Below are positions 49,013 through 56,994 of a DNA stretch of 64,000 nt, one piece after another; the first letter of the stretch is position 1, and each line of letters starts with the position of its first letter. Where the stretch lies: positions 3,017,209 through 3,081,208 of the forward strand of contig NC_011886.1 of NCBI RefSeq assembly GCF_000022025.1, read 5' to 3'. A program made the position numbers and the translations under genes. Source of the stretch: Pseudarthrobacter chlorophenolicus A6 (lineage in GTDB: Bacteria; Actinomycetota; Actinomycetes; Actinomycetales; Micrococcaceae). The notes beneath the pieces were generated by a model, which saw only the letters and a list, made by a program, of their open reading frames with translations, was not told the origin of the DNA and did no database searches.

Positions 49013-49654
49013 ATGGCAGCGCGGGACTACGGCCAGTATTGCGGCGTCACACGGGCCCTTGAGCTCGTGGGCGAACGCTGGGCCCTGCTCATCGTGCGTG
49101 ACCTCCTGGTGGGGCCGCGCCGCTATGGCGAACTCGCCGCGGGACTTCCGCGGATTCCGAGCAACATCCTGGCGGCGCGGCTCAAGGAACTGCAGGCGGC
49201 CGGCATCATCCGCCGGGTACCGCACTCGCGCGTCATCGTGTACGAACTGACTCCGTACGGCAGCGAGCTGGAGCCGCTGGTGCTGGCCCTCGGCGCTTGG
49301 GGCTTCAAGGCCATGGGCGAGCCCCGGGAGGACCAGGTCATCACCCCCGACTCCATGACCATGGCGCTGCGCACGGCATTCCGTCCGGAGGTGGCCGCCG
49401 GCTTGCCCCCAACCTCCTATGCCGCGGAGTTCGGCCCTGCCACCCTGCTGATCCGCGTGGACGGCTGCATCCTTGCCGTAGACCGCGGGAACGGCCCTGC
49501 CGACCTCGCCTTCTCCGCCGGGCCTGCTGTCCGCCGGCTCATTTCCGGCGAGCTGGCGCCGGGCCGCGCCATTACCACCGGAGCGGTTAAGGTCCTGGCC
49601 GGCAGCGGCGACCTCCTGGAGCGCTTCGCCACCACTTTCCACCTGGCCGCCTAG
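49013..49654 (+). CDS. HxlR-family transcriptional regulator
   Basis: This 213-residue protein has the HxlR winged helix: YCGVTRALELVGERWALLIV, then LVGPRRYGELAAGLPRIPSN and AARLKELQAAGIIRR. The C-terminal half (DGCILAVDRGNGPADLAFSA) resembles an SCP2-like lipid-binding domain, seen in a subset of HxlR proteins. It may control the VOC gene before it in response to a hydrophobic ligand; this is an inference from context. Confidence 0.9.
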   Translation: MAARDYGQYCGVTRALELVGERWALLIVRDLLVGPRRYGELAAGLPRIPSNILAARLKELQAAGIIRRVPHSRVIVYELTPYGSELEPLVLALGAWGFKAMGEPREDQVITPDSMTMALRTAFRPEVAAGLPPTSYAAEFGPATLLIRVDGCILAVDRGNGPADLAFSAGPAVRRLISGELAPGRAITTGAVKVLAGSGDLLERFATTFHLAA

Positions 49655-49708
49655 CTCCAGCTACGGCACCCGTGCTGCCGTCGCCTGGACCGCCGCCGCC
49701 CCGACCGC

Positions 49709-50650
49709 TCAGGGGATGTTGCTCCCCCGCGCGGTGACCCACAGCCGGTACCAGTCCGCGCGGGTCAGGGCTTTGGCAACGCGGGCCGCGTCCGCGCACG
49801 CTCTGATGCGGCCGGGGTTGACGGTGCCAATCACCGGTGCGATGCCCGCAGGGTGCTTCATCAGCCACCCCAATAGGACCGACTCGCCGGACGTGCCGTG
49901 TTCGGCTGCCAGCTCCGCGACCAGCTCGGCGGTGGCGGCTTCCGGCGATGCGGGGCTTTCAGGTTCAGCTCCGGTGTAGAGGCCACGGGCCAGCGACCCG
50001 TAGGCCTGCAGCGTGATGTTGTTGCGTGTGCAGTACTCCAGCGTGCCGTGCGGAAAGCTGTAGTCCAGGTGTTCGGCATGGTTGACCAGAACCTGGCTTT
50101 CCAGCCACGCCCGCTTGAGCAGGCTCATCTCCAGCTGGTTGGCCACCACGGGAGTCTCGAGCCGGTCCTGCAGCACCTCAATCTGCGCTGCCGACATGTT
50201 CGAAACACCCAGTTGCCGCACCTTTCCTTCGGCCATGAGCTGCCCGACGGCGGAGGCCACCTCAGCGGGGTCGGCCAACGGATCCGGCCGGTGCAGCAGG
50301 AGGACGTCCACGTAGTCTGTCCGGAGCCGTTCCAGGCTGCCGTTCACACGCTCCAGGATGGCGTCCCGGCTGAGGTCATAGTGCGTCTGCAGGCCGCGTT
50401 CGTTCAGCCTGATGCCGCACTTGGTCTGGAGGCGGATTTGCCCGCGCAGGCCCGGGGTGGAGGCAAGCACCTCGCCGAAGACGGCCTCGGACTTCCCGCT
50501 GCGGTAGATGTCGGCATGGTCGAACAGGGTGATGCCCGCGTCCAGCGCCGCCTGGACGGCAGCTGCTGCCTCGTCCACATGGCCGGGGCCATGCGGTTCG
50601 TCGGTCCAGCTGCCGCCCAGGCCCATGCACCCGTATATGAGTTCCTGCAT
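49709..50650 (-). CDS. aldo/keto reductase
   Basis: This 313-residue protein is a TIM-barrel NADPH oxidoreductase. The catalytic tetrad shows as Asp and Tyr in ITLFDHADIYRSGKSEAVFG, Lys in LQTKCGIRLNERG and His in VLLLHRPDPLADP. QLGVSNMSAAQIEVL follows, and the cofactor tail lies in IGTVNPGRI near the C terminus. It resembles the YdhF group. Start at 50650. The alpha-glucosidase gene lies 34 nt upstream on the same strand, so they may share a transcript. Confidence 0.9.
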   Translation of the reverse strand: MQELIYGCMGLGGSWTDEPHGPGHVDEAAAAVQAALDAGITLFDHADIYRSGKSEAVFGEVLASTPGLRGQIRLQTKCGIRLNERGLQTHYDLSRDAILERVNGSLERLRTDYVDVLLLHRPDPLADPAEVASAVGQLMAEGKVRQLGVSNMSAAQIEVLQDRLETPVVANQLEMSLLKRAWLESQVLVNHAEHLDYSFPHGTLEYCTRNNITLQAYGSLARGLYTGAEPESPASPEAATAELVAELAAEHGTSGESVLLGWLMKHPAGIAPVIGTVNPGRIRACADAARVAKALTRADWYRLWVTARGSNIP

Positions 50651-50684
50651 CAGGAATTCACGTCCGGCCGTCCGGCGGTCATTC

Positions 50685-52397
50685 TCAGCGCAGCCATGCG
50701 GTGGTGTTGGCCGGCAGCTTTCCGTCTTCCAGCGCCGCGCTGCTGACCAGGACCTCACCTGCGGGAAGCGCCACGGCCACCTTCCCGAAGTTGGTCACGG
50801 ACTGCCAGCCGTTGGGGCGCTTGAAGTGCAGGATGTCCGGGCTGCCGCTGTCCACCCACTCGAGCTCCTCGCCGGTCTGCAGTTCCCGGCGGAGCTTCAG
50901 CGCCTTGCGGTAGAGCTCCAGGGCGGAGCCTTCGGTACCGTCCTCCGCCTCCACGGCGTACTTGCTGAACCAGTCAGGCTGGGGAAGGTGGGAGCCGCCC
51001 TCGCCAAACCCGAACGATGTGCCCTCAACTTTCCAGGGCAGCGGCACCCGGCAGCCGTCACGGCCGATTTCCACGCCCTTATTGCGGAAGAAGGACGGGT
51101 CCTGGCGCTCCGATTCGGGGATGTCAGCCACTTCCTGCAGGCCGAGTTCCTCGCCCTGGTACAGGTATGCGGAACCGGGGACGGCCAGCATCAGCAGCGT
51201 CGCCGCCCGGGCCCGGCGTTCGCCCAGTTCGACATCCAGCTGATCGGCGGGGGCGCCGGCCAGCAGCCAGTCCTTGCCGTCCTGGCCCTTCGCACCGGCC
51301 TTGGCCTTGGCGATCTGGGGCAGCCCGTAGCGGGTGGCGTGCCGGACCACGTCGTGGTTGGAGAAGACCCAGGTGGAGGAGGCCCCGGTGGCGGCGGCTT
51401 CGGCGAGGTTGCGGGTGATGATTTCCCGGTACTCGGCGGGGTCGAAGTCAGCCTGCAGCAGGTCGAAGTTGAAGGCCTGTCCCAACCCCTGCGGGCTGGC
51501 GTAACGGGCCCGGCGGCTGGCGTGCACCCAGGCTTCGGCGACGGCCGTGCGCGGCGGGTTGTACTCGTTGAAGACCTCGCGCCATTCCGTGTACACCTCG
51601 TGGACTTCGTCGCGGTCCCAGAACGGGTGCGTGCCGTCGTCGAAACCGTCCACGCCCGTGTTGGCGGCGCTCAGTTCCAGCTTGGACAGCAGCGGCTCAG
51701 TGAGGTCCTTGGTGAGGGCATGCGCAACGTCGACGCGGAAGCCGTCCACGCCGCGGTCGGACCAAAAACGGAGGGTCTTCAGGAAGTCGTCGCGGATTTC
51801 GCGGTTGGCCCAGTTCAGGTCCGGCTGTTCCTTGGCAAAGATGTGCATGTACCACTGGCCCGGGGTGCCGTCCGGTTCGGTGATCCGTTCCCACGCAGGG
51901 CCGCCGAAGACCGAATCCCAGTCCGACGGCGGGAACTCGCCGTTGGGACCCTTGCCGTCGCGGAAGATGTACCGGTCGCGGGCCGGGGAGCCCTTTGGCG
52001 CGGCGAGCGCCTCCTTGAACCAGTCGTGCCGGTTGGACGAGTGGTTGGGGACGATATCGGCAATCAGTTTGATGCCGGCGTCGTGCAGCGCCTTGGCCAT
52101 GGCGTCGAAGTCCTCGAGCGTGCCCAGCTTGGGGTCCACGTCGCGGTAGTCGTCCACGTCGTAGCCGCCGTCCGCGAGGGCAGAGGGGTAGAACGGGCTC
52201 AGCCAGACGGCGTCAATGCCCAGCGCCTTCAGGTACGGAACCTTGGCGGTGATGCCGTTCAGGTCGCCGATGCCATCGCCGTTGGAGTCGGCGAAGCTGC
52301 GCGGGTAGATCTGGTAGACGGAGGCCTGTCGCCACCAGTTCGGATCGGACAGGCGATCGGAGTCGGACAGGGTTGCCAGGGTGGCGGTGGTGGACAA
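50685..52397 (-). CDS. alpha-glucosidase, GH13 family
   Basis: This 570-residue GH13 enzyme resembles oligo-1,6- or alpha-1,4-glucosidases. The catalytic nucleophile is the Asp in GVDGFRVDVAHAL. The acid/base is the Glu in RTAVAEAWVHAS, and the third carboxylate is the Asp in WVFSNHDVVRHAT. The N-terminal WWRQASVYQIYPRSFADSNG and calcium-site-like SNGDGIGDLNG are typical. No signal peptide is visible, so it acts in the cytoplasm on imported oligosaccharides. The start is a TTG at 52397 with AAGGA upstream. Confidence 0.93.
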   Translation of the reverse strand: MSTTATLATLSDSDRLSDPNWWRQASVYQIYPRSFADSNGDGIGDLNGITAKVPYLKALGIDAVWLSPFYPSALADGGYDVDDYRDVDPKLGTLEDFDAMAKALHDAGIKLIADIVPNHSSNRHDWFKEALAAPKGSPARDRYIFRDGKGPNGEFPPSDWDSVFGGPAWERITEPDGTPGQWYMHIFAKEQPDLNWANREIRDDFLKTLRFWSDRGVDGFRVDVAHALTKDLTEPLLSKLELSAANTGVDGFDDGTHPFWDRDEVHEVYTEWREVFNEYNPPRTAVAEAWVHASRRARYASPQGLGQAFNFDLLQADFDPAEYREIITRNLAEAAATGASSTWVFSNHDVVRHATRYGLPQIAKAKAGAKGQDGKDWLLAGAPADQLDVELGERRARAATLLMLAVPGSAYLYQGEELGLQEVADIPESERQDPSFFRNKGVEIGRDGCRVPLPWKVEGTSFGFGEGGSHLPQPDWFSKYAVEAEDGTEGSALELYRKALKLRRELQTGEELEWVDSGSPDILHFKRPNGWQSVTNFGKVAVALPAGEVLVSSAALEDGKLPANTTAWLR

Positions 52398-52531
52398 GGA
52401 GGATCCTTTTCTGCTGGTCGCGGTTTTTATATTGGATCTAAATTTACTTGCCTGAACATTATCTGGTGCTTTGCCCCGGGAGGTCAACAGTGCTGGCCGG
52501 GGCCGCTAATGGTTCCGGCGCTGCCGTCCGG

Positions 52532-54103
52532 TCACTCCGGCATGATCATGGTCCGCAGGTCCAGCTGGCGGAGCACCCGGTCCGCCACCTCGGGGTCCAT
52601 GTCAGGCTCGCTCCGCGCGGCCACCACTTCCTGCCGGGCTGCGTCCAGGGCGATGGTCTGGACAGCGATGGCCAGTTCCCGCCCACGCTGGCGTTTCTCC
52701 GGCAGGGACTCGTTCCGGAGGCTGCCGTCCAGGAGTTCGGCCTGCAGCCGCTTCATCCTCGCCTTGACCAGTTCCACTTTTTCGGGCGGCAGGTCCTTCA
52801 TGAGGTCGTGGTCCTTGAGTGCTGCGACGGCGGCACCCTGGGCGCGCTTGGCCAGCAGCCGTGCAGCATCGCGTTCCTCCGACCCGTCGCCGGTGGCCTT
52901 CAGGACCCGCATCAGCCACGGCAGGGTCAGCCCGGGCATGACCAGGGTGGCGAGCAGGACGGCGCAGGCGATGACCAGCAGGTAGTCCCGGCCCGGGAAC
53001 GGGCTCCCGTCCGCCAGGGTCACCGGCAACGCCAGGGCGAGGGCCAGCGTTGCCAGGCCGCGCATGCCGCACCACGTCAGGATGACCACTTCCTTCAGGG
53101 ACGTGGGCTGCAGCAGGTTCCGCCGTTTCCGGGCTCCGAGGGCCAGCACCGCCAGCCACAGGAACCGCACGGCGAACACCAGGACGCAGACCACCAGGGC
53201 CACGCCGATCATGCCGAAGATTGCCGTTCCTTCGTCCCTGATCACGTGCCGGATTTCCAGGCCCACCAGCCCGAAGGCCAGCCCGGTGACCAGGAGCTCC
53301 ACCACATCCCAGAAGGCGTTGCGGGTAACCCTCTCGGCGGCGTCCTGCGGGCGGGAGTGCCGCTGCATCTCCAGGGCGGTGACCACCACGGCGATCACGC
53401 CCGAGGCATGCACTTCCTCGGCCAGGATGTACGCCGCGAACGGCACAACGAGCGTGATGGCACTGCGCGCCACCATCGAGTTCACCAACCGGTACGCGAG
53501 GGCAATGACCCAGCCCATGGCGACGCCGACCACCACGGCGAGTGCCGCGCCCACCACGAACTTCAGGACGACGTCGGCCTCCACTTTGGTGCCGCCCACG
53601 GCCGCCGCGACGGCCGCCTGGAAGATGACGATGGCCGCGGCGTCGTTGAACAGCCCCTCGCTTTGCAGGACGGCGGTGAGCCGGCGCGGCATGTGCACGC
53701 GGCTCGCCACCGATTCGACGGCCACCGGGTCCGGCGGTGCCACCATGGCGCCCAGGGCGATGGCAGCGGGGATGCCGATCCCGGGGATCATGAGCCACGC
53801 GGCGCCTGCCACCGTTGCTGTGGTGATGACCACCAGCGCCACGGCCAGCATGATCAGCGTCCGCCACCGGACCCGGAACACGGCCCAGGAGCTCCGCTGG
53901 GCCGTGGCGAACAGCAGCGGCGGCAGGAAGATCGGCAGGATCAGTTCCGGCTCTATTTCGAGGTCCGGGAATCCCGGAATGAAGGTCAACGCCACCGCAA
54001 GGAGCAGCATCAGGACCGGGTACGGCAGGCGCAGCCTGTCCCCCAGCCCCACAGCTGCAACGGTGGCCAGGAGGAGCCCGATAATCAGCGCCAGCTGGTC
54101 CAT
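52532..54103 (-). CDS. Na+/H+ antiporter, CPA1 family
   Basis: This 523-residue protein has about 12 membrane helices followed by a charged helical tail after about residue 415. The ion-binding motif is VAPPDPVAVESVASRVHMPR. SEGLFNDAAAIVIFQAAVAA matches the family ND motif. The tail (ARLLAKRAQGAAVAALKDHD and onward) is cytoplasmic. It exports Na+ or K+ in exchange for protons. The SDR-type gene lies 15 nt upstream, so co-transcription is likely. Confidence 0.93.
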   Translation of the reverse strand: MDQLALIIGLLLATVAAVGLGDRLRLPYPVLMLLLAVALTFIPGFPDLEIEPELILPIFLPPLLFATAQRSSWAVFRVRWRTLIMLAVALVVITTATVAGAAWLMIPGIGIPAAIALGAMVAPPDPVAVESVASRVHMPRRLTAVLQSEGLFNDAAAIVIFQAAVAAAVGGTKVEADVVLKFVVGAALAVVVGVAMGWVIALAYRLVNSMVARSAITLVVPFAAYILAEEVHASGVIAVVVTALEMQRHSRPQDAAERVTRNAFWDVVELLVTGLAFGLVGLEIRHVIRDEGTAIFGMIGVALVVCVLVFAVRFLWLAVLALGARKRRNLLQPTSLKEVVILTWCGMRGLATLALALALPVTLADGSPFPGRDYLLVIACAVLLATLVMPGLTLPWLMRVLKATGDGSEERDAARLLAKRAQGAAVAALKDHDLMKDLPPEKVELVKARMKRLQAELLDGSLRNESLPEKRQRGRELAIAVQTIALDAARQEVVAARSEPDMDPEVADRVLRQLDLRTMIMPE

Positions 54104-54118
54104 CTGCTGCGGTTCCGC

Positions 54119-54775
54119 TTAGGCCTGCGGCTCCAGTGCTGCCGCCACCGGAAGCGACCCGTCACGGAATTCGATGGTCCGGCCCGCGGTTTCGGGCAGG
54201 TCCAGCACCGCTGCGGCCACGATTGCCGTATTGGCACGGGATGTTTCCCCGCCGCCTTCCTTGGGCGGGTTGACGTCGATGCGGCCCGAGCCCGGCTTCT
54301 CCGTCAGGGAACCGGGGCCAAGGATGGTCCACGCCAGGTCCGTGCCGCGGAGGTACTCGTCCGCATCCGCCTTGGCTTCGGCGTAGGCGTAGAAGCTGTT
54401 GTCCGCCGGCACCCCATGGTCCTTGCCGGCGCCCAGGTAAGACACCATGACGTACCGGTTCACTCCGGCCTGCGCTGCCGCATCCATGGAGCGGATGGCC
54501 GCGTCCCGGTCCACGGCGTAGGTGCGGTCCGGGTTGCCGCCGCCGGCTCCGGCCGACCACACCACGGCGTCGTGGCCCTGCAGTGCTTCGGCGATGGCCG
54601 GCGTCGGGGCGTTTTCCACGTCCAGGACCGACGGTGTGGCACCGGTTGCCGTGACGTCGGCGGCGTGGTCCGGGTTGCGGATGAACGAGGTGACGCTGTG
54701 GCCTTCCCGGGTGAGGAGGGTGGACAGGTGCAGGGCCACTTTGCCGTGGCCGCCAATGATTGCGATTCGGGTCAT
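54119..54775 (-). CDS. NAD(P)-binding Rossmann-fold protein
   Basis: This 218-residue protein is an atypical short-chain dehydrogenase with MTRIAIIGGHGKVALHLSTL at the N terminus. Further features are HDAVVWSAGAGGGNPDRTY and FYAYAEAKADADEYL. The family includes NAD(P)H-binding epimerase-like proteins without a full catalytic triad. CAGAAT ends 6 nt before the ATG. Confidence 0.85.
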   Translation of the reverse strand: MTRIAIIGGHGKVALHLSTLLTREGHSVTSFIRNPDHAADVTATGATPSVLDVENAPTPAIAEALQGHDAVVWSAGAGGGNPDRTYAVDRDAAIRSMDAAAQAGVNRYVMVSYLGAGKDHGVPADNSFYAYAEAKADADEYLRGTDLAWTILGPGSLTEKPGSGRIDVNPPKEGGGETSRANTAIVAAAVLDLPETAGRTIEFRDGSLPVAAALEPQA

Positions 54776-54787
54776 GGACCCATTCTG
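54776..54787 (-). promoter_or_regulatory. leaderless -10 element for the Rossmann-fold gene
   Basis: On the minus strand CAGAAT (54787-54782) is followed by GGGTCC and then the ATG at 54775. It lies 4 nt past the upstream stop codon. Confidence 0.35.
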
Positions 54788-54791
54788 CCCC

Positions 54792-55367
54792 CTAGCCAGA
54801 GTTCCCACTGAGGCTGCGGTAGCGGAGGTACATCACACCGTTTCCGAACCGGCGCTCCTCGAGGAGTTCGAGGTTGAGCTCCAGGCCTTCCGGGAAGAAG
54901 CGCAACCCGCCGCCCACCACCACCGGGCTGACGAACACCTGGCACTCGTCCACCAGCCCTGCCGTGAGTGCCGCAACCGCGATGGTGGCGCCGCCGATGC
55001 CGATGGTCCCGTCCGCCCCGTCCTTGAGCATCTGCACGGCTTCAGGATCGAACCGGCGCTCGATTCTGGTCCGCGGCGTGGCGGGGCGTTCCAGCGTGGT
55101 GGAGTAGACGATCTTGTCTGCCGCGCGCCAGATCCGGGAGTAGTCCTGGATGACCGGCGCCTCGTCCGAGGGTGGCGCGCCGAAGGTTTCCCAGGCGGAC
55201 ATCACCTCGTACATCCGCCGCCCGTACAGGTAGGTGCCGGCGTCCCGTTCGAGGTCGTTGACGAAAGCGTGGACTTCCTCGTCGGGGACGCTCCAGTCAA
55301 AGTTGCCGTCCCGGTCCGCCAGGTAGCCGTCCAGCGAAATGAGCCCGGAGTAGATGAGCTGCGCCAT
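54792..55367 (-). CDS. RibD-like dihydrofolate-reductase-family protein
   Basis: This 191-residue protein has the fold of the RibD C-terminal reductase: LIYSGLISLDGYLADRDGNF, YLYGRRMYEVMSAWETFG and IGIGGATIAVAALTAGLVDE. It is not a real FolA (that lies at 38989) and its substrate is unknown. A short frame ends 3 nt before its ATG. Confidence 0.88.
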   Translation of the reverse strand: MAQLIYSGLISLDGYLADRDGNFDWSVPDEEVHAFVNDLERDAGTYLYGRRMYEVMSAWETFGAPPSDEAPVIQDYSRIWRAADKIVYSTTLERPATPRTRIERRFDPEAVQMLKDGADGTIGIGGATIAVAALTAGLVDECQVFVSPVVVGGGLRFFPEGLELNLELLEERRFGNGVMYLRYRSLSGNSG

Positions 55368-55370
55368 ACC

Positions 55371-55505
55371 TTAGGCCCTTCCCGTACCGGAGGAGGGCAG
55401 AGGCGAGAGCAGTGCTGCCTGCAGGCCGTCCGCCTCGGTTTCGGGAATCATGCGGAGGATGGTCATGGCTTGGTCCTCGGGCAGGGCGATGGCTGACGCG
55501 CCCAT
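55371..55505 (-). CDS. possible 44-residue short frame before the RibD-like gene
   Basis: This frame (MGASAIALPEDQAMTILRMI and onward) has the high GC3 of real genes and ends three bases before the RibD-like ATG. Its end contains GGAAGG, the likely ribosome site of the next gene. It has no clear ribosome site of its own. It could be a coupled leader, a remnant of a longer gene, or chance. Confidence 0.3.
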   Translation of the reverse strand: MGASAIALPEDQAMTILRMIPETEADGLQAALLSPLPSSGTGRA

Positions 55506-55538
55506 TGTTGACCTGGACCGGGCTTTTGTAAACAGCCC

Positions 55539-56339
55539 TCAGGCCTTGCGGGTCACCAGGTACTGCTGGCCAAGCGTCCAGAGGTTCGACACTGTCCAAT
55601 ACACCAGGACACCGATGGGAAAGAACGCCCCGCCGGCGGCGAAGACCAGCGGCAGTGCCACGAGGATTGCCCGCTGCTGCCGCAGCAATGGCGCGGGGAC
55701 ATCCGGCCCCAGTGCGGTGCGCGCTGTCACGAGCTTCTGCGTCAGGAACTGGCAGGCCGTCATTACCAGGATCATGGCCAGGGCGAGCACGGCGACGGCG
55801 GCCGGGTCTCCTCCGCCGTGCAGCAGGGAGGCGGACAGCGGCGCACCGAAAATGGTGGCCGAGTTGAACTGCTCCGCCTGGGCGGCCGCCATGGCGCCGA
55901 TGCCCGTGCCGCGTCCCACGGCGTCCGGGATGCCGGCGAGCACCTGGAAGAGGCCCAGGAAGAACGGCGCCTGGATCAACAGCGGCAGGCAGGCGGAGAA
56001 CGGGTTGGTGCCGTGCTTCCTGTACAGGGCCATCTGCTCCTGGGCCATGGCCTGCCGGGACTGCTGGTCCGTCCTGCCTGCATACTTCTCCTGCAGTGCC
56101 TTGAGGTCAGGCTGCAGTTGACGCATGCGGCGCTGGGCCCGCACCTGTGCCAGGAACACGGGTATCAGCGCGGCGCGGACCACCAGCACCAATCCGATGA
56201 TGGCCAGCGTCCAGGTCCACCCTCCGTCCGAGGGCAGGCCCAGGGCGGCCAATCCGTTGTGGAAGGCCACCAGTACGGCGGACATCAGCCACCTGAAGGG
56301 CTCCATGACCTGCGCAACAACGTCCACCGATTCCCCCAT
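55539..56339 (-). CDS. yidC: YidC/Oxa1-family membrane insertase (paralogue)
   Basis: This 266-residue protein is a short YidC/Oxa1 insertase that places proteins into the membrane. The five-helix core shows LAIIGLVLVVRAALIPVFLA with the groove arginine, KYAGRTDQQSRQAMAQEQMA, then NPFSACLPLLIQAPFFLGLF and GVLVYWTVSNLWTLGQQYLV. It lies beside two tRNA genes, not near rpmH-rnpA where the primary copy normally is, so it is probably a second copy. Confidence 0.9.
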   Translation of the reverse strand: MGESVDVVAQVMEPFRWLMSAVLVAFHNGLAALGLPSDGGWTWTLAIIGLVLVVRAALIPVFLAQVRAQRRMRQLQPDLKALQEKYAGRTDQQSRQAMAQEQMALYRKHGTNPFSACLPLLIQAPFFLGLFQVLAGIPDAVGRGTGIGAMAAAQAEQFNSATIFGAPLSASLLHGGGDPAAVAVLALAMILVMTACQFLTQKLVTARTALGPDVPAPLLRQQRAILVALPLVFAAGGAFFPIGVLVYWTVSNLWTLGQQYLVTRKA

Positions 56340-56381
56340 CCGACAGTTGCTGCAAAACTACTGCCGTTCGGACAAACAGGA

Positions 56382-56415
56382 AAGCCCCCGGAATCTCGGG
56401 GGATTCCGGGGGCTT
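56382..56415 (-). terminator. terminator after tRNA-Met
   Basis: A perfect 14-bp stem (56382-56395 with 56402-56415) lies six bases beyond the tRNA-Met 3' end on the minus strand, followed by TTCCTG. The loop is TCGGGG. Confidence 0.85.
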
Positions 56416-56421
56416 AGCCTG

Positions 56422-56495
56422 TAGCGGTGGGGAGGCTCGATCTCCCGACCTCACGATTATGAGTCGTGCGCTCTAACCAACTGAGCTACACCGCC
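56422..56495 (-). tRNA. tRNA-Met (CAT), elongator type
   Basis: This 74-nt tRNA has GGCGGTG paired with CACCGCT, with a G-U pair at 1-72, and an A discriminator. The anticodon loop is CTCATAA with anticodon CAT at 56459-56461. The 1-72 pair argues against the initiator form. A CAT tRNA read by TilS as Ile is less likely from overall similarity to elongator tRNA-Met. Confidence 0.92.
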
Positions 56496-56509
56496 ACGAA
56501 TGAGAAAAA

Positions 56510-56545
56510 CCTGCGTCAAGCCGGTCAAAACCGCCTTGACGCAGG
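56510..56545 (-). terminator. terminator after tRNA-Thr
   Basis: An 11-bp stem (56510-56520 with 56535-56545) continues after one mismatch with a 4-bp stem. On the minus strand it is followed by TTTTTCTC, a good intrinsic terminator between the two tRNA genes. Confidence 0.9.
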
Positions 56546-56556
56546 CCCTCATTCAG

Positions 56557-56628
56557 AGCCCCCCACCGGAATCGATCCGGTGACCTCGTTCTTACCAAGA
56601 ACGCGCTCTACCACTGAGCTAGGGGGGC
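56557..56628 (-). tRNA. tRNA-Thr (GGT)
   Basis: This 72-nt tRNA has a seven-pair acceptor (GCCCCCC with GGGGGGC) and a T discriminator. The anticodon loop is TTGGTAA, anticodon GGT. The T arm is CCGGATCGATTCCGG. The 3' CCA is not encoded. Confidence 0.94.
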
Positions 56629-56929
56629 AACGAGTAAATACTCTACCGGAAGATTTACGCACCAACAAATCGGCCCGAACGGTTGCCCGGGCGGCCCGCA
56701 ACAGTTGCGATTCTTCGGCCAAGCACCTTCGAATTCCCCGGAATTACAGGGTTTCCAGGCCTGCGCCGGGCTTAGCGGACGACGGCGGAAGGCGCCTTTG
56801 GGAGCCTCCCGCCGCCGCTTGGGGTACCGAATGTGTCCAGCCCCACATGCAGCCGGAGGGGCCGGCCACGCCTGCGGACCTCCCGGGTGCGGAACCGGGC
56901 CGGCGCGGACAAAGGTTCCGGGCGCTTAA
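56629..56929. other. intergenic, no gene seen
   Basis: This 301-nt stretch between tRNA-Thr and the helicase terminator holds no frame with a convincing start and ribosome site. GC-rich partial dyads at about 56776-56820 form an imperfect hairpin. It presumably includes the tRNA-Thr promoter, which I cannot pinpoint. Confidence 0.5.
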
Positions 56930-56967
56930 ACGGCGATGGGCCGGCTCGAAAGCCGGCCCATCGCCGT
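56930..56967 (-). terminator. terminator after the DEAD-box helicase gene
   Basis: A perfect 17-bp stem (56930-56946 with 56951-56967) with a CGAA loop, 27 nt beyond the helicase stop. The loop matches the first hairpin after rpoC. Confidence 0.9.
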
Positions 56968-56994
56968 CGTGCATGGATCTAACCTGCGGAAGGT

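Noticed and set aside
52448..54811. Long open frame antisense to the Na+/H+ antiporter
   Set aside because: The minus-strand antiporter has clear family motifs and membrane helices. The opposite frame is His- and Gln-rich in the way antisense frames usually are.
48983..55533. Shared 13-mer GGCTTTTGTAAAC at 48983 and 55521
   Set aside because: One copy codes for the end of the VOC protein and the other lies in a gap. A single 13-mer match across 64 kb is weak evidence of duplication, and the flanks differ.
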